Shown: piece by piece, positions 1 through 10,758 of the stretch
Layout of the letters: every line of letters starts with the position of its first letter
Numbering within the stretch: position 1 is the stretch's first letter
Origin: Locusta migratoria
Lineage: Eukaryota; Arthropoda; Insecta; Orthoptera; Acrididae
Assembly (NCBI GenBank): GCA_026315105.1
Contig: CM048744.1
Span: 315,153,270-315,217,269, forward strand
DNA: 64,000 nucleotides
Reading direction: 5' to 3'
Program-made: the position numbers and the translations under genes
The notes under the pieces: model-generated
The model's database searches: none
The model's input: the letters and a program-made list of their open reading frames with translations, nothing else
What the model was told of the DNA's origin: nothing

Positions 1-1404
1 TAAAAATTGTACGGATGTGAGACACACAATGACACAGTAATGACGCACTAGATTGAATATTTTTGTTAAATAAGAGTTGCCCTAAATAAGACATTGTGGA
101 CGACAGTCTCTGTGATTGATGAGATACAGTTCTTATAAAGAAGTAGGCACTAGGTTTTGGCGGCTATTCACTTTTGCTGTAGTCACAACTATCCATTGAC
201 GAGAACTCAATGAACGCGTCTATTTCCTTATTCCCGCCGAGTACTGGCGGGAGGCCAACTAGAAAGACAGGCTGCGACGAGCGGGTCATGTCACGTAAGC
301 AAGGTAGTCCTGTGCCCCAGCGGCCGGCCAATCAGCTAGCGATCGTGCCGGCTCAGGACTACCTTGCTTACGTCACAGAGTAACATATACAGAGGAGCAG
401 CCACCACTAAACCACTGTCCTACGCTCCCCTTGTAGTTCTGTAAGATGCTAGCAGGTGTCAGGCCGTTCCCTGGCTTAGGGTGCCTATCGCACGTCAGAG
501 GGTAGCGTGGAGGGGAGGGTGAGGGGAGAGCTTATGCCGCCTGCCACGAGGCCACGGCTGTGTCTGGCTTGCTGGCATTTGAGGGGAGGTGTGGTGGGGG
601 CAGCCGCTACCTGCCACCTGCTCTGGCCAGTTTAAAGGGCTACTTCTGACCTCAGTGCCATCATGGGACATCTTACGGAACTGCTGGAAACTCTCCCTCC
701 CCGCACCCCTGAGTGTAGGACTGGGCCCTTATGGAGGTTTCCCGTCTGTGTATATTTGTCTGTGCTTACGTGACATGATGCGCGCGCTGGAGCCTGTCTT
801 TCTCGCTGACCTCGGTTCTACTGTGAGTGATGTCAGCTTCCCCCACCACCATAGCTCCGAGCTGGCGTAGTGAGCGCTCATGTGCGCTCTTGCTCGCGGA
901 GCAGCCTCTCGGAACAGCTTCATATAAAGTGTGATACTGCAGAAACTAACATAATACTAAAATAATACTACGTGGGGACGATGGCACGGAGGGAGGAAGG
1001 AAGGGCTGAGGGATGTGGCGACGTGGATGTCTGATCTGGGCGTCACAGCCGTGAGCGTGAGCTTGACGTCAGAGGCGGCGCCTGCGCAGACGTGACAGAG
1101 ACGGACGCTACCGCCGAGCCCTGCGGGCTTAAGCGCGCTCTGGGATCTGGGCCGCTAACTCCTATAGCGGCAATTACCGCTCCCGGGCGATTACTGCTGC
1201 ACCAGAGACACGTCTGGCACCGAACACCGCCAGGGCCGCACAGGGGCGTCAGGCAGCTTACCACTCCCTCTGCAGCAACGGTGTCCTCGGGGGACATTAT
1301 TATTAACAATTGTTAAGGGGAGACGTTGATGAACTTCACCAGAATGTTAATTTTCAACTTATTTTTTTAATTGTGGTTGCGTAGACTTTCCCGGCGTAGT
1401 AATT
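1..1404. other. Unassigned, GC-rich from ~240 to 1300
   Basis: I recognise no gene or transposon here. The stretch from about 240 to 1,300 is GC- and CpG-rich compared with its flanks. Short open frames in it overlap on both strands, share no family motif and look fortuitous. It holds a strong hairpin, listed separately. It could be unique regulatory or intronic DNA, but nothing in the sequence proves that. Confidence 0.5.
293..373. repeat. Perfect 20-bp inverted repeat (hairpin)
   Basis: Arms 293-312 and 354-373 are exact reverse complements (left arm acgtaagcaaggtagtcctg), separated by a 41-bp GC-rich loop. The outward flanks remain similar (gtcac on both sides). It could be the two ends of a very small fold-back element or an RNA hairpin. 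No transposase or target duplication is obvious. Confidence 0.75.
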
Positions 1405-1432
1405 GATTATATTCATCTCCGGTGTGCAGCCG

Positions 1433-1489
1433 GATACCGTCGTCAACTAGACACGATATTTCGGCAGACCAACTGGCTGCCATCTTCAG
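1433..1489 (-). ncRNA. Hammerhead-like ribozyme motif in the left PLE repeat (candidate)
   Basis: This is the same arrangement on the minus strand: CTGAAGA is the complement of 1,483-1,489 and GAAA the complement of 1,459-1,462, with the pairing segment of helix III ending at 1,433. Compared with the right arm, a G-U pair in helix III becomes G-C and helix II gains a pair, so pairing is kept despite substitution. Helix I is again not evident. Confidence 0.3.
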
Positions 1490-1649
1490 GTGAGAGCGCT
1501 AATACACTAACTCGCCGGAAACTGCGACAGAACAGACAGCGGCCCCTTTATACACCGCTGACAACCCACCGCTCGTGCGCGAAACCAAAGTAGAAGCCAC
1601 CTAGGCGCAATAGAACTAGTAGCGCGCCGGTGGAGAAAATCGCCAAAAA

Positions 1650-2109
1650 CTATGGGTCGAAAACAAGGCTAGTTAAAAGAAACAGCAGGTCGAAATGAAG
1701 ACCGTTGTTGCTTAATATCAGATAAGATCGGGTTCCAAGTTTTACTAGAGGAAAGCCCTTGCCCCTATTAATAATATTATCGGCCATACGAATTTCCATG
1801 GATTCTTTAAGAACACATTCCCAGTAGCGGGAAACAGGAGCAATCAGTTTAGTGTTGTCATATAACATCTTGTGTTCCTCATTCAGACAATGTTCAGCAA
1901 CAGCTGACTTTTCAGGTTGAAACAAACGAGTATGAAGGTGGTGTTCCACACACCGATCCTGAACTGTGCGGATCGTTTGGCCAACGTAAGTTTTACCACA
2001 GTAATGTGGAATACTATAAACACCGGGTTTCCTCAGTCCTAAATCATCTTTGACTGACCCAAGGAGGGGCCTAGTCTTAGGTGGGGCATAAAAATTTGGA
2101 ACCCGAACT
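1650..2109 (-). pseudogene. GIY-YIG endonuclease C-terminal fragment of a PLE polyprotein
   Basis: The minus-strand frame is open from about 2,109 down to 1,650 (~153 codons) with no clear start, as expected for the 3' end of a longer ORF. The motif GVYSIPHYCGKTYVGQT near 1,975-2,030 is the GIY-x-YIG block, in which VY and YVG stand for GIY and YIG. Downstream come a KSAVAEHCLNEEH block and a Glu-containing ESMEIR block, which match the order seen in Penelope endonucleases. The final ~35 codons run into the inverted repeat and appear frame-shifted relative to the usual SW-containing C-terminus. In intact elements the domain nicks target DNA for reverse transcription. Here only the endonuclease end survives, so no function is expected. 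Confidence 0.75.
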
Positions 2110-2343
2110 TATCTGACATTCAGCAACAACGGTCTTCATTTCGACCTGCTGTTTCTTTTAACTAGCCTTGTTTTCGACCCATCGTTTTTGCCGATTTTCT
2201 CCACCGGCAGGCTACTAGTTCTATTGCGCCTAGGTGGCTTCTACTTTGGTTTCGCGCACGCGCGGTGGGTTGTCAGCGGTGTAGAAAGGGACTGCTGTTT
2301 CTCGTTCTCCCTCAGTTTCCGGCAAGTTAGTGTATTAGCGCTC

Positions 2344-2404
2344 TTACCTGAAGATTGCAGCCAGCTGGTCTGCCGAAATATCGTGTCTAGTTGACGATGG
2401 TATC
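2344..2404 (+). ncRNA. Hammerhead-like ribozyme motif in the right PLE repeat (candidate)
   Basis: The sequence CTGAAGA (2,348-2,354) fits the CUGANGA core. It is followed by a stem-loop (GCAG 2,357-2,360 with CTGC 2,370-2,373), then GAAA (2,375-2,378). A 7-bp helix III can be drawn between 2,378-2,384 and 2,397-2,403, leaving C2404 at the position of the cleavage nucleotide. Hammerhead motifs are reported from PLE terminal repeats. I could not draw helix I, so activity is doubtful. Confidence 0.3.
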
Positions 2405-2428
2405 CGGCTGCATACCCGAGATGAATAT

Positions 2429-5252
2429 TATTATTTTTTGTTAGCAAAACTCATGGACAATAAGGCCCTTAAAAGTTTCAATGTCGAAATCGCATCCGAA
2501 GTGCCTGCAAATTAATTAAAAGTGAGACGCTGCCTCCCTGCAACTCCCACGTTTTGAAGCAGCACTTCAATATCAGCTCAGTAAACAACGAATCTGTGTA
2601 TTACTTTCAACCAAACGTGTGCGGGCTAGAGCTAGAAGGCAGTGATACATACTATGTAGTTTTATAGATCATCTTTGACTCTGTTGCGTATCTTATAAAT
2701 AATAAGAAACTAGCTGCATCGTTTATGACGAAGCAGTTTTTTTTTGCCTTATGGTACTGACAGAGATTTATACAAGTGTTCGATTCTTTCTTCATTCACT
2801 TATGGCACGATCACAAAGAGTGCTTAAAAATCTGAATAAACTGCGTTTGAATCAGTTAGTGAGTCGAAGACGTGAGTAACAGCTACAAACCAGCAATGAA
2901 GCTACGTCCGAAGTAAGAACCTCTTATTTTATTTTATTGAAGATAATAGTTATTATTATTTTTTTTGTTGAATCGTGCTGGTGGTGCGGGAACTTCGGAT
3001 CGAAATTTATAATTTTCACCGCCAAAATTGACAGTTAATGTTGCTAGTAACAGAAAACTTCGAGTCAACAGCTACCTAACAACCAACTGAGAGTTAAAAC
3101 AATTTTTTCAGAAATGGTGTTCATTTACAAATTTTACTAAACTGTTATGGACTTAAATGACAATTTTATCATCGCCCGTACGTCGTTTCGCCGCATAGAC
3201 AATTTAATAAATATACACATGGGTTTTCCTCTTAGTAGGACATGGAACCCACTATCAAATAATATCAAATTGCTATGCTCGACTACGAATTCAGCATCTG
3301 ATTAACGTAAGGGACGATATATCGTTGTGCCCTTTTCCACTAACGGCGGCGCCACCAGCCCGGTCTAGGAGTCAGCAACTGTGGTTGGCGGCGCAGTCGC
3401 CGTATACGCGACTGACGCCTATATACGACGCAGAACTTAAGTTTAGCATCAGTATTCAGCGGGATTCAGCAGTAGCGACGGTTCCCGAAGACGACGGAGA
3501 GTGTACCGTCGAAATATTGAATAAGTTAGATTTCAGTATCCGGCAGAAAACCCGAAGAGACTTTGATATATTACAATATTGGTCTTTAAATCAATACGTA
3601 ATCAAATACCCTATTTACTCGACGATAGGACTCGCCTGTTTCCAATTATCTTACTTCTGAAACTGAGGAGCATACTACACGTGTAAACTTCGTAAATGCA
3701 ATAGTGTATCCTTTTGGTTCAGGATAGGCTACACTTGGTAATCTTTTTACATAAAATTCTCATTTTATTAAACCTTTTTATGTAATAAGTATATACATAC
3801 AACTAATACGTTCGTAATTGTGTCACAGTTTCCATCGCAAAAGTTCGTAGATAGCATAAGTCAATACTGTTACAAGTAAACACCTGAAATACGGAAATTA
3901 TTAATACACTTTCTTTTCAATGGTGATGTACAATGCGTTTTCGCTTTGCCTAAGAATTTAAAGAATGAAGAAAGAAAGAAAAACAGGTAGGCCTAGTTCG
4001 TATTTTTACTTGCTATGGGGCACGCTACTATGCCAATATAATATTTTATGGTAAGTTTTCATTGCAGTCTCAAGCTGTAGTAATCATGACAGTTAAAAGA
4101 ATGCTTATAACATTACTACCATTTCGCGCGTCAACTGTCAATCGGGAATTGACGGGTCTAGTCAGAGAGAGAGCTATGCCACTCTGGAGATAAACTGAGT
4201 TTTCTAAACCACTGTATTAAGGCATTATTTATACAACAAATGGGTCGTAAATTAATATTATGCAAATTATGCAAAAGAAAAAATATCAATATTAATGTAA
4301 ATAGTACAGATTATGACCTTGCAGTCTTTAATTAACTATAGTTCACACTTATTTCAAAATGCTGTGAAAATAACACCACCCGTCAGAATGCTGTCAAATT
4401 GCAACAGAATATTATTGGCGAAGAGGAAAAACGTACGGCAGAAGAAAGATAAATAGTAGCAATAGATGGCGCTGTAAGGACAATAATTTAATCCTTTCAT
4501 GTTCGAATTATAGATAGTCTGGGAATTGACACCTTGAGGATCGGCAATCATCGCTGCCCCGCATCCCCGCTGGTTAACTACTAATTCCCACTAACACAAA
4601 GGGAAGTGTACAAGTAGCTACCCAGTCGGGCAGCTATCCTCCAGGCGTCAAGTCTCAGAAATCTCTCTTCCATTTTGTCTGAATTACGAGTACATTTTTA
4701 GAACCTCTTTCAAGATTCTCTGATACACAAGAATCCATGTTTCACGTACTATTATACTACAGGGCTACCAAGCAACCAGCAGCACAGCAACTTACATAGA
4801 CTAAAGAAAATACAAGATAGAGATGTAATGCACATTATGTTTAATAGTTGTAAAAGAAGATGGATGTAGGAGCAACAAGTATGTTTTATGAACAATATGT
4901 TCTTCCATTAAAACTTATAAAACAATCTCTAACACTTCTATGTTGGTACGTCTGCAACTGGAAAAGCGGACAACATCGGTTAAGTGGCATAGCTCCTCCT
5001 CTTACTCAAGAAGATGGCAAGGGCCTATTCAAGAACTTACAACAACTACTCCAGAAATAGCGTCAGCCATGCCACGTGATTCTAGTTAACAGGATACACG
5101 CAAGATAGCACGAGAATACTGATAAGTGACAAAGCTCAATATTTCTTGTAATGTCGCACAGCTACCTCTCTCACTAGACCCCTCAATTATCGGCTGTCTT
5201 CGGCACAGTTCGCGAGCTGCCTCACATCGTCACCATACTTCGGTAACAGTGC

Positions 5253-5253
<1 letters not shown>
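2429..5253. other. Unassigned AT-rich DNA
   Basis: I see no recognisable gene or transposon. A 111-codon frame at 3,325-3,660 lacks an ATG at its start, has no family motif and lies in a locally GC-rich patch, so I do not call it. The rest is AT-rich with many stops in all frames. Confidence 0.5.

Positions 5254-5307
<54 letters not shown>
5254..5307. repeat. Poly(A) tract, 54 bp
   Basis: This is an uninterrupted A54 run on the plus strand, followed by A-rich DNA leading into the SINE fragment at 5,352. It may be an expanded retroelement tail. Confidence 0.95.
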
Positions 5308-5309
<2 letters not shown>

Positions 5310-5351
5310 TTAATAATAGTAATAATAAACTAAAAAGAAATAAAAAAAATA

Positions 5352-5514
5352 TTCAAATGTTTTTTAAGGTTATGGGACTTAACTTATAAAGTAACTCACA
5401 CTAAAGACGGCACTAACGTCCATGCCCGGGGGAGGATTCGAATCGCCGACGGGAAACGCCCTCGCGCATCTGAGCATAGCGCCTCAAATGCGCTCAGCCA
5501 CTCCGATGGGTCGG
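5352..5514 (-). mobile_element. tRNA-derived SINE, diverged
   Basis: Read on the minus strand, it carries the box-B-like gattcgaat region, a degenerate tRNA-like head ending near 5,514 and the family tail (aagtcccataacc) near 5,375. The tRNA-like head differs from the main family and is closer to the copy at 61,128-61,318. Confidence 0.75.
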
Positions 5515-6171
5515 AAACGTACCCATGATCAGCCTCACGGGCATCTCAGGCTACCATCCGTGGCGTAGTCCACTGTATGTTGCGTTGTGTGGCAGTAAAC
5601 AGGACCATAAGTAGCAACTTGATTACTCATCCTTGCGAGTTAGGGGCTCCATTTGGTTTAACATGTGCTCTGTCGAGGTCATAGGAAGGATTCGTTTACA
5701 TATTATCGCCTCGTCTACAGCCATCGATGTCGGCCACAAACAGCAGTATGCCACTGAGCGCGCAGTGTATGTCCAGAGATGAGGGACGCGCGCGCCTGGT
5801 AGGCGTTATATATTGGTGGTGCGGTGTTTGCGGTAGCGAGATTAAACGACCGCCTAGGCCGGGGCGAGGCGCGCATTTGGAATCGGCAATGAGCCAGCTG
5901 TCAGATATCGCCGCCATCTGCCCCCGCCACAAATCAGAGCCGCCGGCCAGCCGCCGCCACTGCGCATGCGCCGTGCCGCCGCCCGCCTGCCTGCCTTTAT
6001 TATGTTCAGGCATCGTGGCTCACGTCTCCTGCCGCCTCTCCAGGGCTTCTGAGAGAGACAACGGCCCATTCACAGAAGCTTCTGAGCAATGGAGGCCTTG
6101 TCTCCTGTACATCAATATTTCCCTGAATCCGCACCGACGCAATACATGTACCAGGATAAGACAGGCCTGGG
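5515..6171. other. Unassigned; GC-rich island 5,740-6,000
   Basis: No transposon is recognised. The region 5,740-6,000 is strongly GC- and CpG-rich, with runs of CCGCCG-type triplets that keep frames open on both strands. The apparent 199- and 105-codon frames overlap antisense and have no domain signature, so I treat them as compositional. Confidence 0.5.
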
Positions 6172-6386
6172 ATCTGCATCTACATCTACATACATACTCC
6201 GCAAACGACCGTAAGGTGTTTGGCGGAGGGTACACTGTACCACTACTAAACACTTCCTTCCCTATTCCACTTCCAAACAGAACGCGGGGAAAAAAGAATT
6301 TTTGTACGCCTATCTACGAACCCTAGTTTCTCTTATCTTGTATTTATGATCTTTACGCAAAATGTAAATAGGTGGCAGGAAGGACC

Positions 6387-6427
<41 letters not shown>

Positions 6428-6990
6428 TCTATGGTACTTAACTACGGGGTCATCAGTCCCTAAACTTACAAACTACTTATGAACTAACTAAGGCTAAGGA
6501 CCAAATATCCAAGCCCGAGAGGGGATTCGAACCCCCGAACGTAGTGGCCGTGCAGACCGTGACTGGATCGCCTCAGTCCCTTCGGCCACCGCGGCCGGCA
6601 GGAAGACCGTTCTATACCCAGATTGATATTCCGGCCATCTAAATTTATTCAACAGATTTTCTAATTTCTCGACAACAACATCATCTTTCCTCCAGCGATT
6701 CCCATTTCAGTTCACGGAGCGTGTCTGACACTCGTGCATTGGTTGAACCTACCAGTAACGAACCTAGTTGCTCGCCTCTCAACTGCTTCTCTATGTCTTC
6801 CTTTAAACTGATATGCTGCGGGTCCCAAAGACTCGAGTAAAACTCAAGACGTGGTCGTACAAGCGCTTTATACGCGGTCTCCTTTACAGATGAAGTAATT
6901 TTCCCAATTTTCCCAATAAACCGAAGTCGGCCGTCCGCCTTACTCACAACTGTCCTTACATGTTCGTTCCATTTCATATCGCTCTGTAAT
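6172..6990 (-). mobile_element. CR1-like LINE 3' fragment
   Basis: On the minus strand, 6,977-6,681 encodes the segment after the reverse transcriptase domain (RLRFIGKIGKI, KETAYKALVRPRLEF, ELKWESLEER), as in CR1/L2-group LINEs. The 3' UTR ends at 6,172 in a short (tgtaga)n-type repeat, the usual terminus of this group. The 5' part is absent, as in most truncated copies. A SINE at 6,386-6,596 splits it. Confidence 0.8.
6386..6596 (-). mobile_element. tRNA-derived SINE (family A) with target-site duplication
   Basis: The head (gccgcggtggccgaaggga on the minus strand), box B (ggggttcgaatcc) and a 38-bp poly(A) tail (T run 6,389-6,426 on plus) are all present. The target duplication is ggcaggaaggaccg (6,372-6,385) and ggcaggaagaccg (6,597-6,609), differing by one base. 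The insertion lies inside the CR1-like LINE and is younger than it. Confidence 0.9.
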
Positions 6991-8848
6991 GTTACGCAGG
7001 TGGCTGGCTGGTAAGTTCATAACTCGACGAGTAGGAGGCATTCCATTTGTAGAGGACGCGAGGACTGTATGGGGAGTATACTCAAACGACGCGTAGTTTG
7101 CTGAAAACTGGCATGCTGGTGAAAAGGTCACTCTCGCCCGCGGCTTGAGACACTGCTGGAAGGAAATACTGTTGAGGAAAATACATCGTTTCAGTCTGTG
7201 TCCTGAAACGACTCTGTACCTAATTGTGACACACCGAAGGACTTATTTACGACCGCACACTTGAGTTACGTTCCTAGCTCATGGCCAAGTAGTATCTTGC
7301 TTAATGTTCTGAGATGTAATGACATAGTTTCGGTCCGGCGTACATATTATGTATGTAAAATGCTTGTTGTAAGGCTACAATATAAATATAGGAGAGGAAG
7401 TGCCGAATAACTAGAGGAAAAGGGGATGGGATTTTAAAATAACATCTACCACTTGAATATGTTAAATATTATGATATGAATTTACAAGAAATCTTGGGCA
7501 CTCTTTAAATATTTACATCATTTAACAGTAGCTAGTAGGTATTGTTCAGTTCACCTCCAGGTTAAATTGTACGACGCTTCTCGCCGGACTGCAGTGGTTA
7601 TGTTGGCACTAATGGTAATGACGGCAACTCAGATGACCAATAAATGTTTTTTTCGTGACAACTTCAATTAAAATGATTTTTTTTTTCTGAACGGACAAGG
7701 GTACATAAAAGAACCTTCAATCACAGAGCAGGTACATTATTAATTTTGCTGCGAGTGAAACGAGCAGCAATAACATTTACTCTATAGCTCGTGAAAAAAA
7801 ACGCAATTCTACTCTTCATTGTCCATCTGTTGCCAACATAAGCACTGGAGTCCGGGGAGAAGCGTCGTAAAATTTTACCCATTCACAGGACGCAACCTTT
7901 TAGGAGATTTCAACTGCGCGCACCCGTTTAAACAGCCGGTACGATAAAACCATTGTTAAGGAAAGAGACAAAACACATAGACTAAGCTCTAGCCGAGACC
8001 CCTTGAAAAGTACGGCCTTGCGCAATGGCGGGGGGGGGGGGGGGGGTCAGAAAGACAAGGCCATACGAAAGAAAAAGATCAAGCCCTCGGCGGCTACAAA
8101 AGACGAAATGCCACTAGACAAAAAAGAAAAAAAGGGAAACCCAAGTAACACTCCAGGAAACTCTTCTTAAGGTTACGCGCGGGGAACCTTACTGAAGGGC
8201 GCAATAAGAACCAGAAGAGCTGCAGACATGCGGCTCCAGAAGCACTCGTCGATCTGAATTAACAGGAGGTCCGGTCCTTGCCTCTTCGTTCGCACAGCGG
8301 AGCAACGGCGGGTCCCACCCTCCAGCTTTCTCTGCGCCAACTACGAACACTGAAGCAGCGCTGGCACTTACCCTGGCGTCTTAGCGGCGACCGCCACACA
8401 CCGCCCCACCCTGTGGATAGTCTCGCTTACCCGAGACCGGTGCGCCGCCGCCCATGCTCTCAGACCAACTGTCCGCACCTCACACGTCATACCACGTGGG
8501 GAAGCAAAGATAGGGCAGTCGCGGTGACTAACACAGCGCCATCAACGGATGTAAGGCACAACAAGGTCGATAAAGGCAGAACTTAGGCGGCAGCAAGCAA
8601 GGAGGCGACCTCCCGAAATCTGACCCCGACACGGATCAATATGAGTATTCAGAAATGACAGTCCACACTTCAAGTTGATATGAATCCATCTCGTGTATGA
8701 AGTGGAATTTCGGCCGCTCGAATTATTTTCTACAATGCTATCACTTTCGCCATTAAAATCAGACCCCACCAAACGTGATTATCGGGCGTAGCATTCCACG
8801 TTAATCGCCTGTAGGATCATTTAACACTGGTGTCAGTTCTATTCTATA
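6991..8848. other. Unassigned; G17 run and GC-rich block 8,240-8,580
   Basis: No family motif is visible. There is a G17 homopolymer at 8,030-8,046. The block 8,240-8,580 is GC-rich with a 102-codon open frame that has no ATG start and no recognisable domain; I cannot tell whether it is an LTR-like remnant. Confidence 0.45.
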
Positions 8849-8937
8849 CGGCCGCAGTGGAGTGGTCGAGCGGTCTAAGCTGCCTTACTGGGGAACGCGT
8901 GGTTGCTCTCCGTCGGATGTTCGATCACTCTGTCGGG

Positions 8938-8977
<40 letters not shown>

Positions 8978-9262
8978 TGATGTAAAATGTAAATGTTTTT
9001 TAGAACTTATGGGACTTAACTACGGGGTCATCAGTCCCTAAGCTTACAAACTACTTATGAACTAGCTAAGACTAAGGACGGCACAAATATCCATGCCCGA
9101 GGGGGGATTCGAACCCCCGACCGTAGTGGCCGTGCAGACCGTGACTGGAGCGCCTCAGTCCCCTCGGCCACCGCGGCCGACTGTGTGTGTGTGTTCCAAA
9201 GGTTAGTTTAACTTAGTTTAAGTAGTTTGTAAGCCTAGGGAATTCCCATACATTTACAAAAA
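8849..9262 (+). mobile_element. tRNA-derived SINE (family C), interrupted
   Basis: The tRNA-like head (cggccgcagtggagtgg) at 8,849 is followed by the box B region, an expanded GT tract (8,939-8,980), and after an insertion the family tail (agtttaagtagtttgtaag) up to about 9,262. The GT tract seems to have grown from the TGTGTGT motif normal in this family. Confidence 0.8.
8981..9179 (-). mobile_element. tRNA-derived SINE (family A) nested in the GT tract
   Basis: A full head-to-tail family A copy on the minus strand: gcggtggccgaggggactg head, ggggttcgaatcc box B and the cttaagtcccataag-like tail. GT repeats lie on both sides, so it inserted into the microsatellite of the family C SINE and its exact target duplication is masked. 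Confidence 0.85.
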
Positions 9263-9472
9263 AAAAATAAAAAAATAATAATAATAATAATAATAAATGT
9301 TTAAATGTTTAAATGTTTCTATAGCTTATGGGACTTAACTACGGGGTCATCAGTCCCTAAACTTACAAACTACTTACAAACTAGCTTATGCTAAGGACGG
9401 CACAAATATCCATGCCCGACGGGGGATTCGAACCCCCGACCGTATTGGCCGTGGTGGTCGGCCACCGCGGCC
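9263..9472 (-). mobile_element. tRNA-derived SINE (family A) with internal deletion
   Basis: The minus-strand copy has a shortened tRNA-like head (part of the variable-arm region is missing near 9,440) and an A/T-rich tail with (AAT)n at 9,277-9,300. The flanks catacatttacaaa and cataaatttacaaa are an imperfect target duplication, placing it in the tail of the family C SINE. Confidence 0.8.
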
Positions 9473-9607
9473 GGCATAAATTTACAAACATTTGATTTCT
9501 TTTATTCTATACGTGTTATCAGCGGAAGCGTGTACTAGCAAATGACCAGTTTTTGACGCTGATAACCCGTATGCAAGGTTACATCCTACACCAGTGGCTA
9601 CAGTTCG

Positions 9608-9811
9608 AAAATGTTCAAATGTTTACAAAGTTATCGGACCTAACTGCAGTGCTCATTGGTCCATAAACTCACAAACTACTTAAACTAACGTATCCTAAGA
9701 ACAACACACACACACACCATTGCCTGAGGAAGGACTCGAATTTCCGACGTTGAACGGTCGCGCAAACCGTAGCAAGGCGCCTTAGTGCGCACGGCTATTC
9801 CGCCACGGCGA
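9608..9811 (-). mobile_element. tRNA-derived SINE (family C), diverged
   Basis: The minus-strand head (cgccgtggcggaatagccg), the ggcgccttgctacgg block and the tail with a TGTGTGTG motif mark a family C copy. Several substitutions occur in box B (gaaattcgagtcc). No clean target duplication is seen. Confidence 0.75.
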
Positions 9812-10009
9812 TGAAGGTCCGAAATAAGAATAACTGGTCAGGCCGAACATACGGATTGGTATGATTAGAATACGGAAACTGGTGGCTTTGTTAAGTGTAA
9901 ATACTATTTGGTGTCTTTCTCCAAATAACGCATTTCTTCTGCATGACGGCAGACTCTTTGCAGTCACAATAAGCTGTGAATTCGTTTCATTCAACTTCTA
10001 CTGACAGGG

Positions 10010-10758
10010 AAGTACAGATATACCAAAATCTTATGAGAGATAACGCAAAGGTCCCTTATTACACTAGTGATACTGCCGCATCTGCAAAACTCTGCAATCG
10101 TCCGTTACAGGCCTCTCCTTGTGCCTTGCCACATTGCACTTTGACCTGTCGGTTTGCCAGTAGGGACGGTGCAGTATGCCTCCGCAGTTGCGTTTTGTGA
10201 CGTTATTTGTGTGGTGAAGCGTCAGATGGGGTGGCGATTGGTAATCAGTTCTGCTAGTGTATTGCGATTGATTGAGATGAAGTTACTAAGAACCCTTCTT
10301 CGTGAAGATGGTATTACTGTAGAAAATGAATCATTCGCATGCTTTCTCGTATCTGTTATGGTACAGAAATATGAGCGTAAGTTAAATACTGTTGTAACAC
10401 TAACACATAATGCTGATAATAGGGATGATAATGACGAACAACTATTGCAAGCGGTAGTGGTACGGTAAGTGCGGGAAGAGGCGATGGAAGCAGTGGCAGT
10501 GAATACCAACAGTCTTCCGAGAAGAAGTTGCAACTATCATCACGGCTTTTGATGGCAATACGCTAGAGAATATGTACGATGATTATTACATAAGTTACAG
10601 TTAAGATATCTGGCGTCTACAGTTACATCTACAGTGCTATCTGGAGCATGATTGCAGAGTTTTGCATAAAAACGACACCCACCAGCACATTGAGGTGTAC
10701 GTAGAGATCCTGTAAGCAAACGTTCATACAGATATGTTTGTTCGAGCCCATGTACTTT
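10010..10758 (-). mobile_element. TIR-bearing repeat, copy 1 (unclassified)
   Basis: This is closely similar, in inverse orientation, to 22,646-23,283. The end at 10,758 carries gtacatgggctcgaacaaac (minus strand). The other end near 10,010 has lost most of the matching TIR, leaving only the gtac-side bases. A 103-codon minus-strand frame inside is partly shared with copy 2 (RRRVLSNFIS versus RRVLRNFIST), but no transposase catalytic motif is visible. Confidence 0.6.

Larger units (their letters stand above)
1405..2428 (-). mobile_element. Penelope-like element remnant with inverted terminal repeats
   Basis: Two arms of about 338 bp (1,405-1,742 and 2,090-2,428) are inverted copies of each other with scattered mismatches. 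The ~350 bp between them, read on the minus strand, encodes a GIY-YIG-type endonuclease segment typical of the C-terminus of Penelope-like elements (PLEs). PLEs are known to carry LTR-like repeats in direct or inverted orientation. The reverse transcriptase domain is missing, so this is a truncated, non-autonomous copy. Confidence 0.75.

Noticed and set aside
3325..3660. 111-codon frame
   Set aside because: No ATG at the start, no motif and no splice context that I can support.
5126..5389. 87-codon frame with a lysine run
   Set aside because: The run is a 54-bp poly(A) tract next to a SINE; no protein signal elsewhere.
5727..6326. 199-codon open frame on the plus strand
   Set aside because: It lies in a GC-rich block with an equally open antisense frame, has no domain motif and runs into a LINE 3' UTR.
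10222..10533. Possible PIF/Harbinger-type transposase start
   Set aside because: The RRRVLSNFISINRNTLAELI segment is only loosely similar and no catalytic motif follows; left as unclassified.
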